Shown here piece by piece: positions 1 to 8,036 of a stretch of 64,000 nucleotides of DNA; within the stretch, counting starts at the first letter, position 1, and the number at the start of each line of letters is the position of its first letter. The translations under genes were made by a program, and so were the position numbers. The notes under the pieces were generated by a model. The model was not told the DNA's origin. It did no database searches and saw only the letters and a list, made by a program, of their open reading frames with translations. The DNA lies in NCBI RefSeq assembly GCF_014199255.1, contig NZ_JACIJF010000005.1:124001-188000 (forward strand), read 5' to 3'. Source of the DNA: Sphingomonas xinjiangensis (GTDB taxonomy: Bacteria > Pseudomonadota > Alphaproteobacteria > Sphingomonadales > Sphingomonadaceae).

Positions 1-810
1 GGTCATCACACCGTCATAGGCGACGGGCCCCGCGAGACGAAGGCGGAGCGCACCAGCCATCGCGGCTTCGGTCCAGCCGGCATTGGGCGAGGCGTGGAGG
101 CGTGCGTCGCGCCACATCGTGCGCCAGCCCCCGCCCCCAGCTACGCAGAGGATAGCACCACCCAAGCGTGCCGGGATCAGATTGGCGAGATCGTCGAAAC
201 GGGCCGCGGCCCAGCCGAATGCGCGCCAACGGGGTTCGCGGTGGCCGATCAGGCTGTCGGCGGTGTTGATGCCCTTGTACGCCCAGAGGCCCGGCAGGCC
301 GAGGATGAGCAGCCAGAAGAGCGGGGCTGCGATGCCGTCGCAGAAGCTTTCGGCCAGACTCTCGATTGCAGCGCGGGCGACGGCGGGTTCGTCCAGCTTG
401 GCGGTGTCGCGACCGACGATCTGGGCAACCGATTGACGGGCTTTTTCGAGGTCTCCGGCTTCCAGGGCAGTGGCGATGGGATGGACGTGGTCGTGCAAAC
501 TGCGCTGCGCCAAGCCTGGAAAGGCTAGGAGTGCTAGTATCGGCCAAATCGAGAAGTCGAGCATCTTGTATACGCTGACTTCGATCAGCCACGGGATGCC
601 TGCGCCTAGCAGGATGACTAGGAGCAGGGTCGCGACGCCCATCATTTTACGCCTGTTTTCAGTATGTTCTGGGCAGTTCCAGGCGGCTTCGCACCCGTCG
701 ATCAGGCGAGCGAAGGCGCCGACGGGGTGGCCGATGCGATTGTAGAGCGCGGAGGGCCAGCCGAACGCGGCGTCGAGCATAAGCGCCGCGAGCGCAATGG
801 GTTCAGCCAC
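1..810 (-). CDS. cobD: Adenosylcobinamide-phosphate synthase CobD/CbiB (3' end cut by window)
   Basis: Inner-membrane enzyme that attaches the aminopropanol phosphate arm to adenosylcobyric acid in cobalamin synthesis. The translation starts at a GTG (808-810) that overlaps the end of cobC by 8 bases, the coupling expected in a cob operon. About 270 residues are visible. The N-terminus shows the family pattern: a LDAAFGWP-like stretch, then GHPVGAF. Hydrophobic membrane segments follow, as does the conserved RAAIESLAESFCDGIAAPLFW block and a KGINTADSLIGH motif that is diagnostic for CbiB. The end of the gene lies beyond base 1. The frame is open and GC3-rich throughout, so it appears intact as far as visible. 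Confidence 0.9.
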   Translation of the reverse strand, partial: MAEPIALAALMLDAAFGWPSALYNRIGHPVGAFARLIDGCEAAWNCPEHTENRRKMMGVATLLLVILLGAGIPWLIEVSVYKMLDFSIWPILALLAFPGLAQRSLHDHVHPIATALEAGDLEKARQSVAQIVGRDTAKLDEPAVARAAIESLAESFCDGIAAPLFWLLILGLPGLWAYKGINTADSLIGHREPRWRAFGWAAARFDDLANLIPARLGGAILCVAGGGGWRTMWRDARLHASPNAGWTEAAMAGALRLRLAGPVAYDGVMT

Positions 811-1774
811 GGCCAAGTGCCTGATCGAGACGGACAAAGTCGGTAGGAAGACCCAGGCGCAGCCAGGTCGGAGCGTAGTCGAACGGGCGCGTGAGGATGC
901 CTGAACTGGCCAAGTGATCGAACAGATTTGACGCGCGACCGGTCTCAATCAGCCGAAAAAGCGGACATGCGCCCTGCGCGGCGAAGCCGTGGCTGGCGAG
1001 CAGCGCGTCCAGTCTGGCGGCGTCCCGCGCCAGCCGGGTGCGGGTTTCGGATACCCAGGCAGTGTCGCGGTAAGCGGCGGTCCCGAGGGTGATAGCGGTA
1101 CTCGACACCGGCCAGCTGCCGAGCAGATCGGTCAGTCGCGCGACAAGGTCGGCGGCACCGCAGGCGAAGCCGAGGCGAACGCCGGCAAGGCCGTAGAACT
1201 TGCCGAAGGAGCGGAGCACGAGCACGCGGTCCTCGGGTCCCAGCAGCGGCAGGATGCTGGCGCCGTCGATGGCGTCGGCAAAGGCCTCGTCGACGATCAG
1301 CAGCCCCCCCTTCGCCGCCAGCGTGCGGGCCAGATCGCGCAGGCGTTCGGGCGCGATCAGACGGCCATCGGGATTGTTGGGGTTGGCAAGAAGCACGGTG
1401 CCACCCTCCCCCGGCTCCGCAAATGCGACGCTCTGCGCGCCCGGCAACGCGGCGTGGTGGGTGCGGTAACTAGGGCCGATCAGCCTCCACGGCTGGGGGA
1501 GATCGAGCTGTGCGAGCAGGCGCAGGCCGATCTCGCTGCCCGGCAGCGCGGCGGTGGCGAGGCCGGGTGCACCGAACGCGGCAGCGGCGGCCCGGATCAG
1601 CGCATCCAGCGCGGCGACCGAAGGCAGCGCGTGCAAATCGATGTCGGGCGGCGTGGCGGGCATCCAGGGCAGCGGATTGACGCCGGTCGAAAGGTCAAGC
1701 CAAGGCTGCGGCGCATCCGGATAGCAGCGCGCAGCTTCGTCGAGGCGTCCGCCATGGAATGTCAGAGCGTGCAA
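803..1774 (-). CDS. cobC: Threonine-phosphate decarboxylase / L-threonine-O-3-phosphate aminotransferase-fold CobC
   Basis: PLP enzyme of aminotransferase class I/II that makes (R)-1-amino-2-propanol phosphate, the substrate of CobD. About 323 aa. The N-terminus has the family signature HALTFHGGRL, and LDLSTGVNPLPW follows. The PLP lysine lies in SFGKFYGLAGVRLGFA, and NPNNPDGR binds the cofactor phosphate region. An open frame runs further upstream, but it would overlap the divergent cobU gene. I therefore chose the TTG at 1772-1774, which puts the conserved HALTFHGG at the start and has a GAGG-like site upstream. The stop overlaps the cobD start. The start codon is the least certain point. 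Confidence 0.88.
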   Translation of the reverse strand: MHALTFHGGRLDEAARCYPDAPQPWLDLSTGVNPLPWMPATPPDIDLHALPSVAALDALIRAAAAAFGAPGLATAALPGSEIGLRLLAQLDLPQPWRLIGPSYRTHHAALPGAQSVAFAEPGEGGTVLLANPNNPDGRLIAPERLRDLARTLAAKGGLLIVDEAFADAIDGASILPLLGPEDRVLVLRSFGKFYGLAGVRLGFACGAADLVARLTDLLGSWPVSSTAITLGTAAYRDTAWVSETRTRLARDAARLDALLASHGFAAQGACPLFRLIETGRASNLFDHLASSGILTRPFDYAPTWLRLGLPTDFVRLDQALGRG

Positions 1775-1844
1775 CGCAGGGCCTCGACTTGCAGGTTCGC
1801 GCCGTCCATCGGCATCCCCGGCGCGGCTGGCAAGGGGAAAGCGG

Positions 1845-2369
1845 ATGACGGCGAGGTTCGAGCAGGGCGACCGCGGCCTGTTGGTGCTGGGCGGGGCGCG
1901 TTCGGGCAAGAGCCGGCATGCCCAAGCGCTGGCCGAGGCGCGCGGCGGCGAATTGGTGTTCGTCGCGACGGGACAAGCGTTTGACGACGAGATGCGCGAC
2001 CGGATCGCCCGGCATCAGGCGGATCGAGACGGCCGGTGGCGCACCGTGGAAGCGCCGCTGGACCTGGCCGAAGCTATCGGTGACGTGAGCGGACATACCG
2101 TGCTGGTCGACTGCCTGACCCTGTGGACATCCAATCTGTTGCTGGACGAAGCCGACTGGGAAAATGCGACGGCAAGGTTGATCGAGGCAATCCAGGCGCA
2201 TCACGGGACGCTGATCCTTGTCGCCAACGAAGTGGGCTTGGGCATCGTGCCTGACAACGCACTCGCCCGGCGCTTCCGCGACATGGCCGGCACGATCAAC
2301 CAGCGGGTGGCGGCGGCCGTCGACCGGGTCCACTTCCTTGCCGCAGGGCTGCCGCTGGCGCTGAAATAG
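1845..2369 (+). CDS. cobU: Bifunctional adenosylcobinamide kinase / adenosylcobinamide-phosphate guanylyltransferase
   Basis: Cytoplasmic enzyme (also called CobP) that phosphorylates adenosylcobinamide and activates it with GTP before the lower ligand is joined. It has 174 aa, the normal family length. The P-loop GGARSGKS is at residues 16-23, ATGQAFDDEMRDRIARHQADR matches the conserved kinase segment, VDCLTLWTSNLL follows, and ANEVGLGIVP with FRDMAGTINQ is the C-terminal signature. It is transcribed divergently from cobC-cobD with about 70 bases between starts, so one short region must carry both promoters. No cobalamin riboswitch is evident there. Confidence 0.93.
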   Translation: MTARFEQGDRGLLVLGGARSGKSRHAQALAEARGGELVFVATGQAFDDEMRDRIARHQADRDGRWRTVEAPLDLAEAIGDVSGHTVLVDCLTLWTSNLLLDEADWENATARLIEAIQAHHGTLILVANEVGLGIVPDNALARRFRDMAGTINQRVAAAVDRVHFLAAGLPLALK

Positions 2370-2448
2370 GTGCGGGTGCCTAGATATCCTCGCCCCTTGC
2401 TAGAGAAGAGGATAGTGAAGCGTGGCAGCTTGCTGCTTAGCGTAGCTC

Positions 2449-2496
2449 GGAGAGGGGTAGAGCGGCGCCATGCGCCGCGGCCGCACCCCCTCTCCC
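2449..2496. repeat. Nested inverted repeat in the cobU / oxidase intergenic region
   Basis: The 222 bases between cobU and the next gene hold no convincing ORF. They contain a compound hairpin. Outer arms GGAGAGGGGT and ACCCCCTCTCC pair with one bulge, and they enclose a perfect 7-bp stem GCGGCGC/GCGCCGC with a 3-base loop. A second small palindrome, CCCTTGCAAGGG, lies about 55 bases further on. There is no T tract, so a classic intrinsic terminator is unlikely. It looks like a dispersed REP-like element. Confidence 0.45.
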
Positions 2497-2591
2497 GGCT
2501 CGGACTAAAGCCTTTGCTGCGCAGAGACTAAGTTTGCGCAACCCTTTCCCCCTTGCAAGGGCGAGGGAGGATGAGCCGCATCTGAGACGCC

Positions 2592-2876
2592 CTACGCGAT
2601 CAGGGCGGGGAGCGATTGCCAGAACACGGCCACGGCCGACACCCCGATGCCGAGCAGCGACACGCGGTGCATCCACGCGTCGGGATCGTCCACCGGCTGC
2701 GAGCGGCGAACATGGACGAACAGCCAGGCGATGGCGGCGAGGCAGGCGAGTGACACCAGGCCCGCCAGCACGCGCGTGGTGGTGCTGGTGAGGAAGATGC
2801 TGGCGATCCCGTACAGCGCAAAGAATTGCACCGTCCACACGATCGGCCCGGCGAGCAGGAAGGTCCAGCCACGCAC
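2592..2876 (-). CDS. Small three-helix membrane protein at the end of the caa3 oxidase operon
   Basis: A 94-aa protein of unknown family, starting at GTG three bases after the ctaDE stop and therefore probably translated with it. Three hydrophobic segments are visible (about residues 5-25, 35-55 and 72-90), separated by a short basic loop VHVRRSQ. Position and size would suit a small subunit IV-like or assembly component of the oxidase. No ligand or catalytic motif supports a specific role, so this is inference from location only. Confidence 0.7.
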   Translation of the reverse strand: MRGWTFLLAGPIVWTVQFFALYGIASIFLTSTTTRVLAGLVSLACLAAIAWLFVHVRRSQPVDDPDAWMHRVSLLGIGVSAVAVFWQSLPALIA

Positions 2877-2879
2877 CGG

Positions 2880-5414
2880 TCAGACCCAGGGGAACAGGCG
2901 CGTGAGGATAGCGGTCACTGCCCCTTCGAGCGCCGCATAGACGGTGAACAGCACGCACAGATCGAGGCTGTTATTGCGCGGGCGGACGATCAGCGCGCGG
3001 CCGTTGCGCGCGGAGATATAGCCGGCCATCAGCACGGCGATAAACACCAGAATGCTTTCGAGCGAAAGCAGCCCATACACCGTTGCCCCCTGCCCGCTGG
3101 TGGTGGGCAGCAGCCCCGATCGCAGCCAGCTCCAGAAATCGATGCCGATGCCCGCGACCAGCGCACAGACCGCGAGCACGAACAGCACGCCGGGCGTCCA
3201 ATGTTCCGTCTTCTCACGCGCCAGCATGTGGCGCGAGAGCAGCGCCAGCCCGGCGGCGGCGGCATAGGCCGGCAGGATCGCGAGCAGCGACCATTTGTCG
3301 GCAGCCGCGGTCCAGAAGCGCGGATGCACGCCGTAGAGATAGACGAAGCTGAACATCGCCATGACGAAGATCATGAAGACCACGGTGAGCAGCACCATCG
3401 TCGCCCACCAGCCATGGCTGGAAGGGCCGGTGCAATAGGTCGGCAGGCGGATGCCGGCGCCGACATCAACCGTCTCTTCCTTCACCAGCCGATCGGTGTC
3501 CCACAGCCAGCGCAGCACACAGACGATCGCGAGGATGCCGCAGGCGAAGCTGAACTTGTACGCCTGAATCGTCATGATGATGAAGAAGCCGGCAGTGAAG
3601 ATCGCCGCGAGCAATGGCCACACCGACGGCCCAGGCATGATCTGCAGATATTGGGGTTCGGCGCGCAGCGGGCTGGTGACGATGGTCTCACGCAGGCCGG
3701 TCGCGGAGTTGGGCAGGAAGTAGCGGCCCTCTTCGACGTTCTTCGCCAGATCGGGATCGTCCCAGAGCGGCTCGCGGCTCTTCACCACCGGGATGCTGCG
3801 CGTCGAATAGAGCCCGGTCGGCAGCCATTCGAGCGTGCCGCCGCCATAGACGTTGCCGGCATCGTTATCGGGGGTGAAGCGGAAGTTGCGCGCGAGGTCG
3901 ATCACGAACAGCAGCACGCCCAGGCCGATGGTGAACGCGCCCAGCGTCGAGATGAAGTTGATCGTGTCCCAATCGCGGCCCGGCAGATAGGTATAGACGC
4001 GGCGCGGCATGCCCATCAGCCCGAGGATGTGCATCGGCCAGAAGGTCACCTGCATACCGACGAACATCAGCCAGAACACCCATTTGCCCAGCCGCTCCGA
4101 CAATGCCCGCTGGCTCATCATCGGGATCCAGTAATAAAGCGCGGCGAACAGCGGGAAGACCATGCCGCCGATCAGCACGTAATGGAGGTGCGCGACGATG
4201 AAGTAGCTGTCATGCGCCTGCCAGTCGAAGGGCACCATCGCCACCATCACGCCGGTCAGCCCGCCGATGACGAAGGTGATGAGGCCACCGAGCGCGAACA
4301 GGGTGGGCGTGTTGAAGCGTGGCTTGCCCACCGCAAAGGTCGAGATCCAGGAGAAAACCTGGATACCCGCGGGCACGCTGACCGCCATGCTGGCCGCCGA
4401 GAAGAAGGCGATCGACAGGCGCGGCATGCCGGTGGTGAACATGTGGTGCGACCACACGCCGAAGCTGATGAAGCCGGTGGCGAGGAACGCCATCACGATC
4501 AAATTCTGCCCGACCAGCTTGGTCCGCGCGAGCGTGGGCACCATCATCGACACCAGCCCGGAGGCAGGCAGGAAGATGATATAAACTTCGGGGTGGCCGA
4601 AGAACCAGAACAGATGCTGCCACAGCATCGGATCGCCGCCGCGGGTGGGATCGAAGAATGGCCAGGCAAAGGCGCGCTCAAGCTCGAGCAGCAGCGTGCC
4701 CAGGATGATCGACGGGAAGCCGACGACGATCATCGCGGCGAACACCAGCATCGCCCAGGCGTAGATCGGCATCTTGTCCAGCGTCATGCCCGGCGCGCGG
4801 GTGCGCAGCACCCCGACGATGATCTCGATCGCGCCGGCGATCGCCGAAATCTCGATAAAGCCGATGCCAAGCAGCCAGAAATCGGCGTTGATCCCGGGCG
4901 AATAGGCCATGCCGGTCAGCGGCGGATACATGAACCAGCCGCCATTGGGGGCGAGGCCGAAGAAGATCGACGCGAAGAAGCACAGCCCGCCGAAGAAATA
5001 CGCCCAGAACGCATAAGCCGAGAGCCGCGGGAACGGCAGGTCGCGCGCGGCGAGCATCTGGGGCAGCAGGAGCACGCCCAGCGCCTCCATCATCGGCACC
5101 GCGAACAGGAACATCATCACCGTGCCGTGCATGGTGAAGAACTGGTTGTAGGTTTCCTGCGGCAGGATGCCCTGGAGCGGCAGCGCGAGTTGCACGCGCA
5201 TCACAAGCGCGAGGATGCCGGCGAGCACGAAGAACAGGAACGCGGTGCCGACATAGAAGGTGCCGACATAGTTGTTGTTGACCGCCGCCAGCAGCTGCCA
5301 CCCCTTGGGCGCGCACCAGATGCGTTCGAGTTCTTCCAGCTCCCCCTCTGGCCGTTCACCTTCAGTCGGGAAGCGGTCGTAGAGCGCGGGATCGAAGCCG
5401 GTTTCCGACTTCAC
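2880..5414 (-). CDS. ctaD: Cytochrome c oxidase subunit I/III fusion (CtaD-CtaE)
   Basis: Core of an aa3/caa3-type terminal oxidase in the cytoplasmic membrane: the haem-copper subunit I fused to a subunit III-like domain, about 844 aa. Subunit I covers roughly residues 50-600. It has HGTVMMFLF, the proton-channel glutamate and cross-linked tyrosine in GHPEVY, the CuB ligands in WSHHMFTTG, and HDSYFIVAHLHYVLIGG. The last about 200 residues have the helices of subunit III, including WWATMVLLTVVFM. Translation starts at GTG 5412-5414, overlapping the ctaC stop as GTGA. An upstream open frame of arginine-rich sequence is a shadow of ctaC. GHPEVY points to the A1 family of haem-copper oxidases. 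Confidence 0.93.
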   Translation of the reverse strand: MKSETGFDPALYDRFPTEGERPEGELEELERIWCAPKGWQLLAAVNNNYVGTFYVGTAFLFFVLAGILALVMRVQLALPLQGILPQETYNQFFTMHGTVMMFLFAVPMMEALGVLLLPQMLAARDLPFPRLSAYAFWAYFFGGLCFFASIFFGLAPNGGWFMYPPLTGMAYSPGINADFWLLGIGFIEISAIAGAIEIIVGVLRTRAPGMTLDKMPIYAWAMLVFAAMIVVGFPSIILGTLLLELERAFAWPFFDPTRGGDPMLWQHLFWFFGHPEVYIIFLPASGLVSMMVPTLARTKLVGQNLIVMAFLATGFISFGVWSHHMFTTGMPRLSIAFFSAASMAVSVPAGIQVFSWISTFAVGKPRFNTPTLFALGGLITFVIGGLTGVMVAMVPFDWQAHDSYFIVAHLHYVLIGGMVFPLFAALYYWIPMMSQRALSERLGKWVFWLMFVGMQVTFWPMHILGLMGMPRRVYTYLPGRDWDTINFISTLGAFTIGLGVLLFVIDLARNFRFTPDNDAGNVYGGGTLEWLPTGLYSTRSIPVVKSREPLWDDPDLAKNVEEGRYFLPNSATGLRETIVTSPLRAEPQYLQIMPGPSVWPLLAAIFTAGFFIIMTIQAYKFSFACGILAIVCVLRWLWDTDRLVKEETVDVGAGIRLPTYCTGPSSHGWWATMVLLTVVFMIFVMAMFSFVYLYGVHPRFWTAAADKWSLLAILPAYAAAAGLALLSRHMLAREKTEHWTPGVLFVLAVCALVAGIGIDFWSWLRSGLLPTTSGQGATVYGLLSLESILVFIAVLMAGYISARNGRALIVRPRNNSLDLCVLFTVYAALEGAVTAILTRLFPWV

Positions 5415-6361
5415 TTCTGCGCTTCCAGATAGGTGGCGATGGCGGCGAGATCCTGCGCCGGCAGCATCTTGTACGCCGGCATGCGGTTGCCCGGCTTGAT
5501 CGACTGGCTGTCGCCGATCCAGCCGATCAGCGTGCCGCGATTGTTGGGCAGGATGCCAGCGCCCAGCGAGCTGCGGCTGCCGACATGGCTGAGGTCGGGA
5601 CCGGCGATGCCATTGGCGTCGGTGCCGGCGATGCGGTGGCACGCGGCGCAACCGGTGGAGCGGAACAGCTGCTCGCCCCTGCCCGCCACCTGTTGACGCG
5701 GCGTGCGGCGAGCGGCCATGATCGCGTGATATTGCGCGGGTTCATGCGCAATCACGACGAAGCCCATCAGCGCGTGCGGCCCGCCGCAATATTCGGCGCA
5801 TTGCCCGCCATAGGTGCCCGGGCGATCGGCCTGGATCGGCAGGATGTTGCGCCGGCCGGGGATCATGTCGAGCTTGCCCGAAAGCTGGGGCACCCAGAAG
5901 CTGTGGATCACGTCGCTGGATTCGAGTTCGAGCACCACCGGCTGGCCGACGGGGATGTGCAGTTCGTTCGCGTCGATGTTCACCGGCTGACCCCGCGCGT
6001 CGAGATAAGCGACGCGCCACCACCACATCTCGCCGGTGATCCGCACGCGCATCGCGTTCGCGGGGACCGGCTCGGCGAGATTGCGGGTGAGGCTGAGGCC
6101 ATAGACCAGCAGCCCGGAGAGGACGATCACGGGGAATATGATGCCGCCGATCCAGATGGTGCGGGTGCCGCCAAGGCGCTTTTGCAGCCGATGCTTGCCG
6201 AACAGCGCGACCCACAATGCCACCAGCACGACCAGGAACACGCCCGCCGCCATCGCCAGCAGCAGCCAGCTGAGTGTGGTGATCGAGCCGGCATAGGGCC
6301 CGGCGGGATCGAAGATCGAGGCCGGCCAGCCCGGCCCGGTATTAGCGGCTGCCGGTTGCAT
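5411..6361 (-). CDS. ctaC: Cytochrome c oxidase subunit II with fused cytochrome c domain (caa3 type)
   Basis: Periplasmic electron-entry subunit of the oxidase, 316 aa. Two N-terminal membrane helices (about residues 25-55 and 70-90) are followed by a cupredoxin domain. The CuA ligands are visible: H153, then C188, E190, C192, H196 and M199 in the CAEYCGGPHALM motif. A C-terminal mono-haem cytochrome c domain follows with CAACH at 238-242 and a downstream methionine in KPGNRMPAYKM. The fusion defines a caa3-type enzyme. The ATG at 6359-6361 overlaps the end of the preceding cytochrome gene by 20 bases. The longer open frame upstream is arginine-rich noise. Confidence 0.92.
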   Translation of the reverse strand: MQPAAANTGPGWPASIFDPAGPYAGSITTLSWLLLAMAAGVFLVVLVALWVALFGKHRLQKRLGGTRTIWIGGIIFPVIVLSGLLVYGLSLTRNLAEPVPANAMRVRITGEMWWWRVAYLDARGQPVNIDANELHIPVGQPVVLELESSDVIHSFWVPQLSGKLDMIPGRRNILPIQADRPGTYGGQCAEYCGGPHALMGFVVIAHEPAQYHAIMAARRTPRQQVAGRGEQLFRSTGCAACHRIAGTDANGIAGPDLSHVGSRSSLGAGILPNNRGTLIGWIGDSQSIKPGNRMPAYKMLPAQDLAAIATYLEAQK

Positions 6362-6710
6362 ATAGATAGGCCGCCACGTCGCGCGCCTCCTCCTTGGTAA
6401 GCGGCATGGCCGGCATGGTCGTGCCCGGCAGCGTCGCGGGGGCGTTGCGGACAAAGGCAGTGAGCACGTCCGGGCGGTTGGGCAGGCGCCCGGCGATCAG
6501 CCCCTGATCGGCAAACCCGGCGAGCGAGGGTCCCGAGGCGCCCTGCGGCCAGGCTATGCCAGGGATCTGGTGGCAGGCCGCGCAGCCGACGCGCTCGATC
6601 GCTTGGGCGCCGCGTGCCGGATCTGCCTGGGGCATGTGATGTTCCTCGTCGGGCGGTGGCTTGCAGGACGCGAACAGCATCAGGGGCAGCAAGACGCGAA
6701 CGATGACCAA
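6342..6710 (-). CDS. Small lipoprotein cytochrome c leading the caa3 oxidase operon
   Basis: Predicted mono-haem c-type cytochrome of about 122 aa, anchored by a lipid. Starting at TTG 6708-6710 gives a short hydrophobic leader ending in a lipobox-like LFASC with Cys16. CAACH at residues 43-47 binds haem, and the axial methionine is probably in GTTMPAMPLTKEEA near the C-terminus. It is upstream of, and overlaps, ctaC. It is therefore likely to be an electron donor or an additional subunit of this oxidase. The start is inferred from the lipoprotein signal; TTG with a GGGGGA stretch just upstream is plausible but closely spaced. Confidence 0.78.
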   Translation of the reverse strand: MVIVRVLLPLMLFASCKPPPDEEHHMPQADPARGAQAIERVGCAACHQIPGIAWPQGASGPSLAGFADQGLIAGRLPNRPDVLTAFVRNAPATLPGTTMPAMPLTKEEARDVAAYLYATGSR

Positions 6711-6781
6711 GCTTCCCCCGATGCAGCCATTAGGCGTTACACTTCCGGAACCACTTGGCCGTGGCGCCGGTTCCTTCGGCA

Positions 6782-7528
6782 ATGGTTTTTCACAGTCGCT
6801 CGCTGCTGCCCGCTTTGCCGCTCCTGCTCGCCGCGTGCGGGGCCACCGAGCGCACGAGCGCCGACCGGCTTGCCGCGACCGGCGAGCTGGTGGCGATGAG
6901 CGGGGGCGATGCCGGGGCGGCCTATGCCTGCATCGCCTGTCATGGGGTGGACGGGCGCGGCAATGGCGCGGGGACGCCGCGGCTGGCAGGATTGAACCAA
7001 GGCTATCTGGAGGCGCAGCTCGAGGCCTATGGCGACGGGCGGCGGGCGCATCCCGAGATGCATGCGATCGCGCGGAAATTGCGTCCGGAGCAGCGCCAGG
7101 CGGTGTCGGCTTATTATGCCCGGCTGGGCTTTGCCTATCCGGCTGCTGCGGGTGCGCCCGAGCCGGCGGCGGCGGCGCTGTACCAGCAGGGAGACTCGGC
7201 GCGCGGGCTGGCGCCGTGCGCGTCATGCCATGGGCCGAATGGCGAAGGCGATGGCGGGGGCAATCCGCCGCTGGCCGGGCAGCCCGCCCCCTATCTCGCC
7301 GAGCAGCTGGCGCAATGGCGCCGCAGCGCCCGGCGCAGCGATGGCGGCAACGTGATGCTGGCGATCAGCCGCCGGCTGTCACCCGCGCAGTCCGCGGCTC
7401 TCGCCCGCTATGCTGCGGGCCTGCCCGGGGGTCCTCCGCGTCCGGTATCTCCGGCAGCATTCCCCGCAGCACATCGTGGCGATCCCAGAAATGATGCTTC
7501 AACGCGGCCCCTATATGAAGCGGAATGA
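6782..7528 (+). CDS. Di-haem cytochrome c4-like lipoprotein
   Basis: Periplasmic electron carrier of about 248 aa with two class I cytochrome c domains. The leader ends in LLLAAC (Cys19), so it is probably membrane-anchored. Haem sites are CIACH (50-54) and CASCH (146-150), with likely axial methionines in PEMHAIARKLRPEQ and NVMLAISRRLSP. The tandem c4 architecture is clear. It is divergent from the caa3 operon, and its last about 55 codons run antisense into the b561-type gene, beyond the conserved domain end near ARYAAGL. An ATG at 6755 is possible, but the one at 6782 gives a better signal peptide. Confidence 0.82.
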   Translation: MVFHSRSLLPALPLLLAACGATERTSADRLAATGELVAMSGGDAGAAYACIACHGVDGRGNGAGTPRLAGLNQGYLEAQLEAYGDGRRAHPEMHAIARKLRPEQRQAVSAYYARLGFAYPAAAGAPEPAAAALYQQGDSARGLAPCASCHGPNGEGDGGGNPPLAGQPAPYLAEQLAQWRRSARRSDGGNVMLAISRRLSPAQSAALARYAAGLPGGPPRPVSPAAFPAAHRGDPRNDASTRPLYEAE

Positions 7529-8036
7529 CCCCAAGCAGGGTGAGGACCAAGAGCTGGTGAACGCTTTCGGCCGTGCCCATGATGCGCCAGCGCAGCTCTA
7601 GCGGCAGATACTCGAAGGGAAGCTGCGGCCAGGGGATCACGCCGGCCAGGTAGAGCGGGCCGGGCTCGGCGATCGAGGACCACATCACCCACCCGCTGAG
7701 CGGCAGGCCGAAAAATGCGGCGTAGAACACGTAATGGATCGCGTTGGCCGCCACCGTCTGCCAGCCTTGCGTGTCGGCATCATTGTGCGGGCCGGGGATC
7801 ATCAGCCGCCAGCCGAACCGCGCAAGGGCGAGCAGCAGGATCGGCAGGCCCACGGCGCTGTGCACCTGATAGGCCAGCAGCTTGTCGCCGCCCGCGGGAG
7901 TCCAGCTGGTATAGTAACCCCAGCCGATCTGGAACAGGACCAGGAACGCCATGATCCAGTGAAAGGCGATGCCGACCGGGCTGTAGCGGCCACGGACGCT
8001 ATAGGAGCGTGCCCAGGCGCGGAGCCGTTCGCTCAC
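7365..8036 (-). CDS. Cytochrome b561-family membrane protein
   Basis: About 223 aa, four predicted transmembrane helices with the histidines expected to hold two b haems: GIAFHWIMAF, YQVHSAVGLPI, NAIHYVFYAAFFGLPLSGW and the C-terminal VIPLHIGAALKHHF. The family shuttles electrons across or within the membrane between quinones and soluble carriers. Starting at GTG 8034-8036 overlaps the CtaG-like stop as GTGA. A longer open frame upstream is an arginine-rich shadow. The C-terminal about 40 residues after DRHDVLRGML are low-complexity and overlap the convergent cytochrome gene by 164 bases. Confidence 0.82.
   Translation of the reverse strand: MSERLRAWARSYSVRGRYSPVGIAFHWIMAFLVLFQIGWGYYTSWTPAGGDKLLAYQVHSAVGLPILLLALARFGWRLMIPGPHNDADTQGWQTVAANAIHYVFYAAFFGLPLSGWVMWSSIAEPGPLYLAGVIPWPQLPFEYLPLELRWRIMGTAESVHQLLVLTLLGVIPLHIGAALKHHFWDRHDVLRGMLPEIPDAEDPRAGPQHSGREPRTARVTAGG

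Noticed and set aside
803..1909. Longer cobC start
   Set aside because: The extra N-terminal residues overlap divergent cobU and are proline/arginine-rich; TTG 1774 gives the conserved start.
2826..5432. Long open frame of 868 codons opposite ctaDE
   Set aside because: Translation is rich in H, R, E, D and Q without any domain; it is the antisense shadow of a GC-rich gene.
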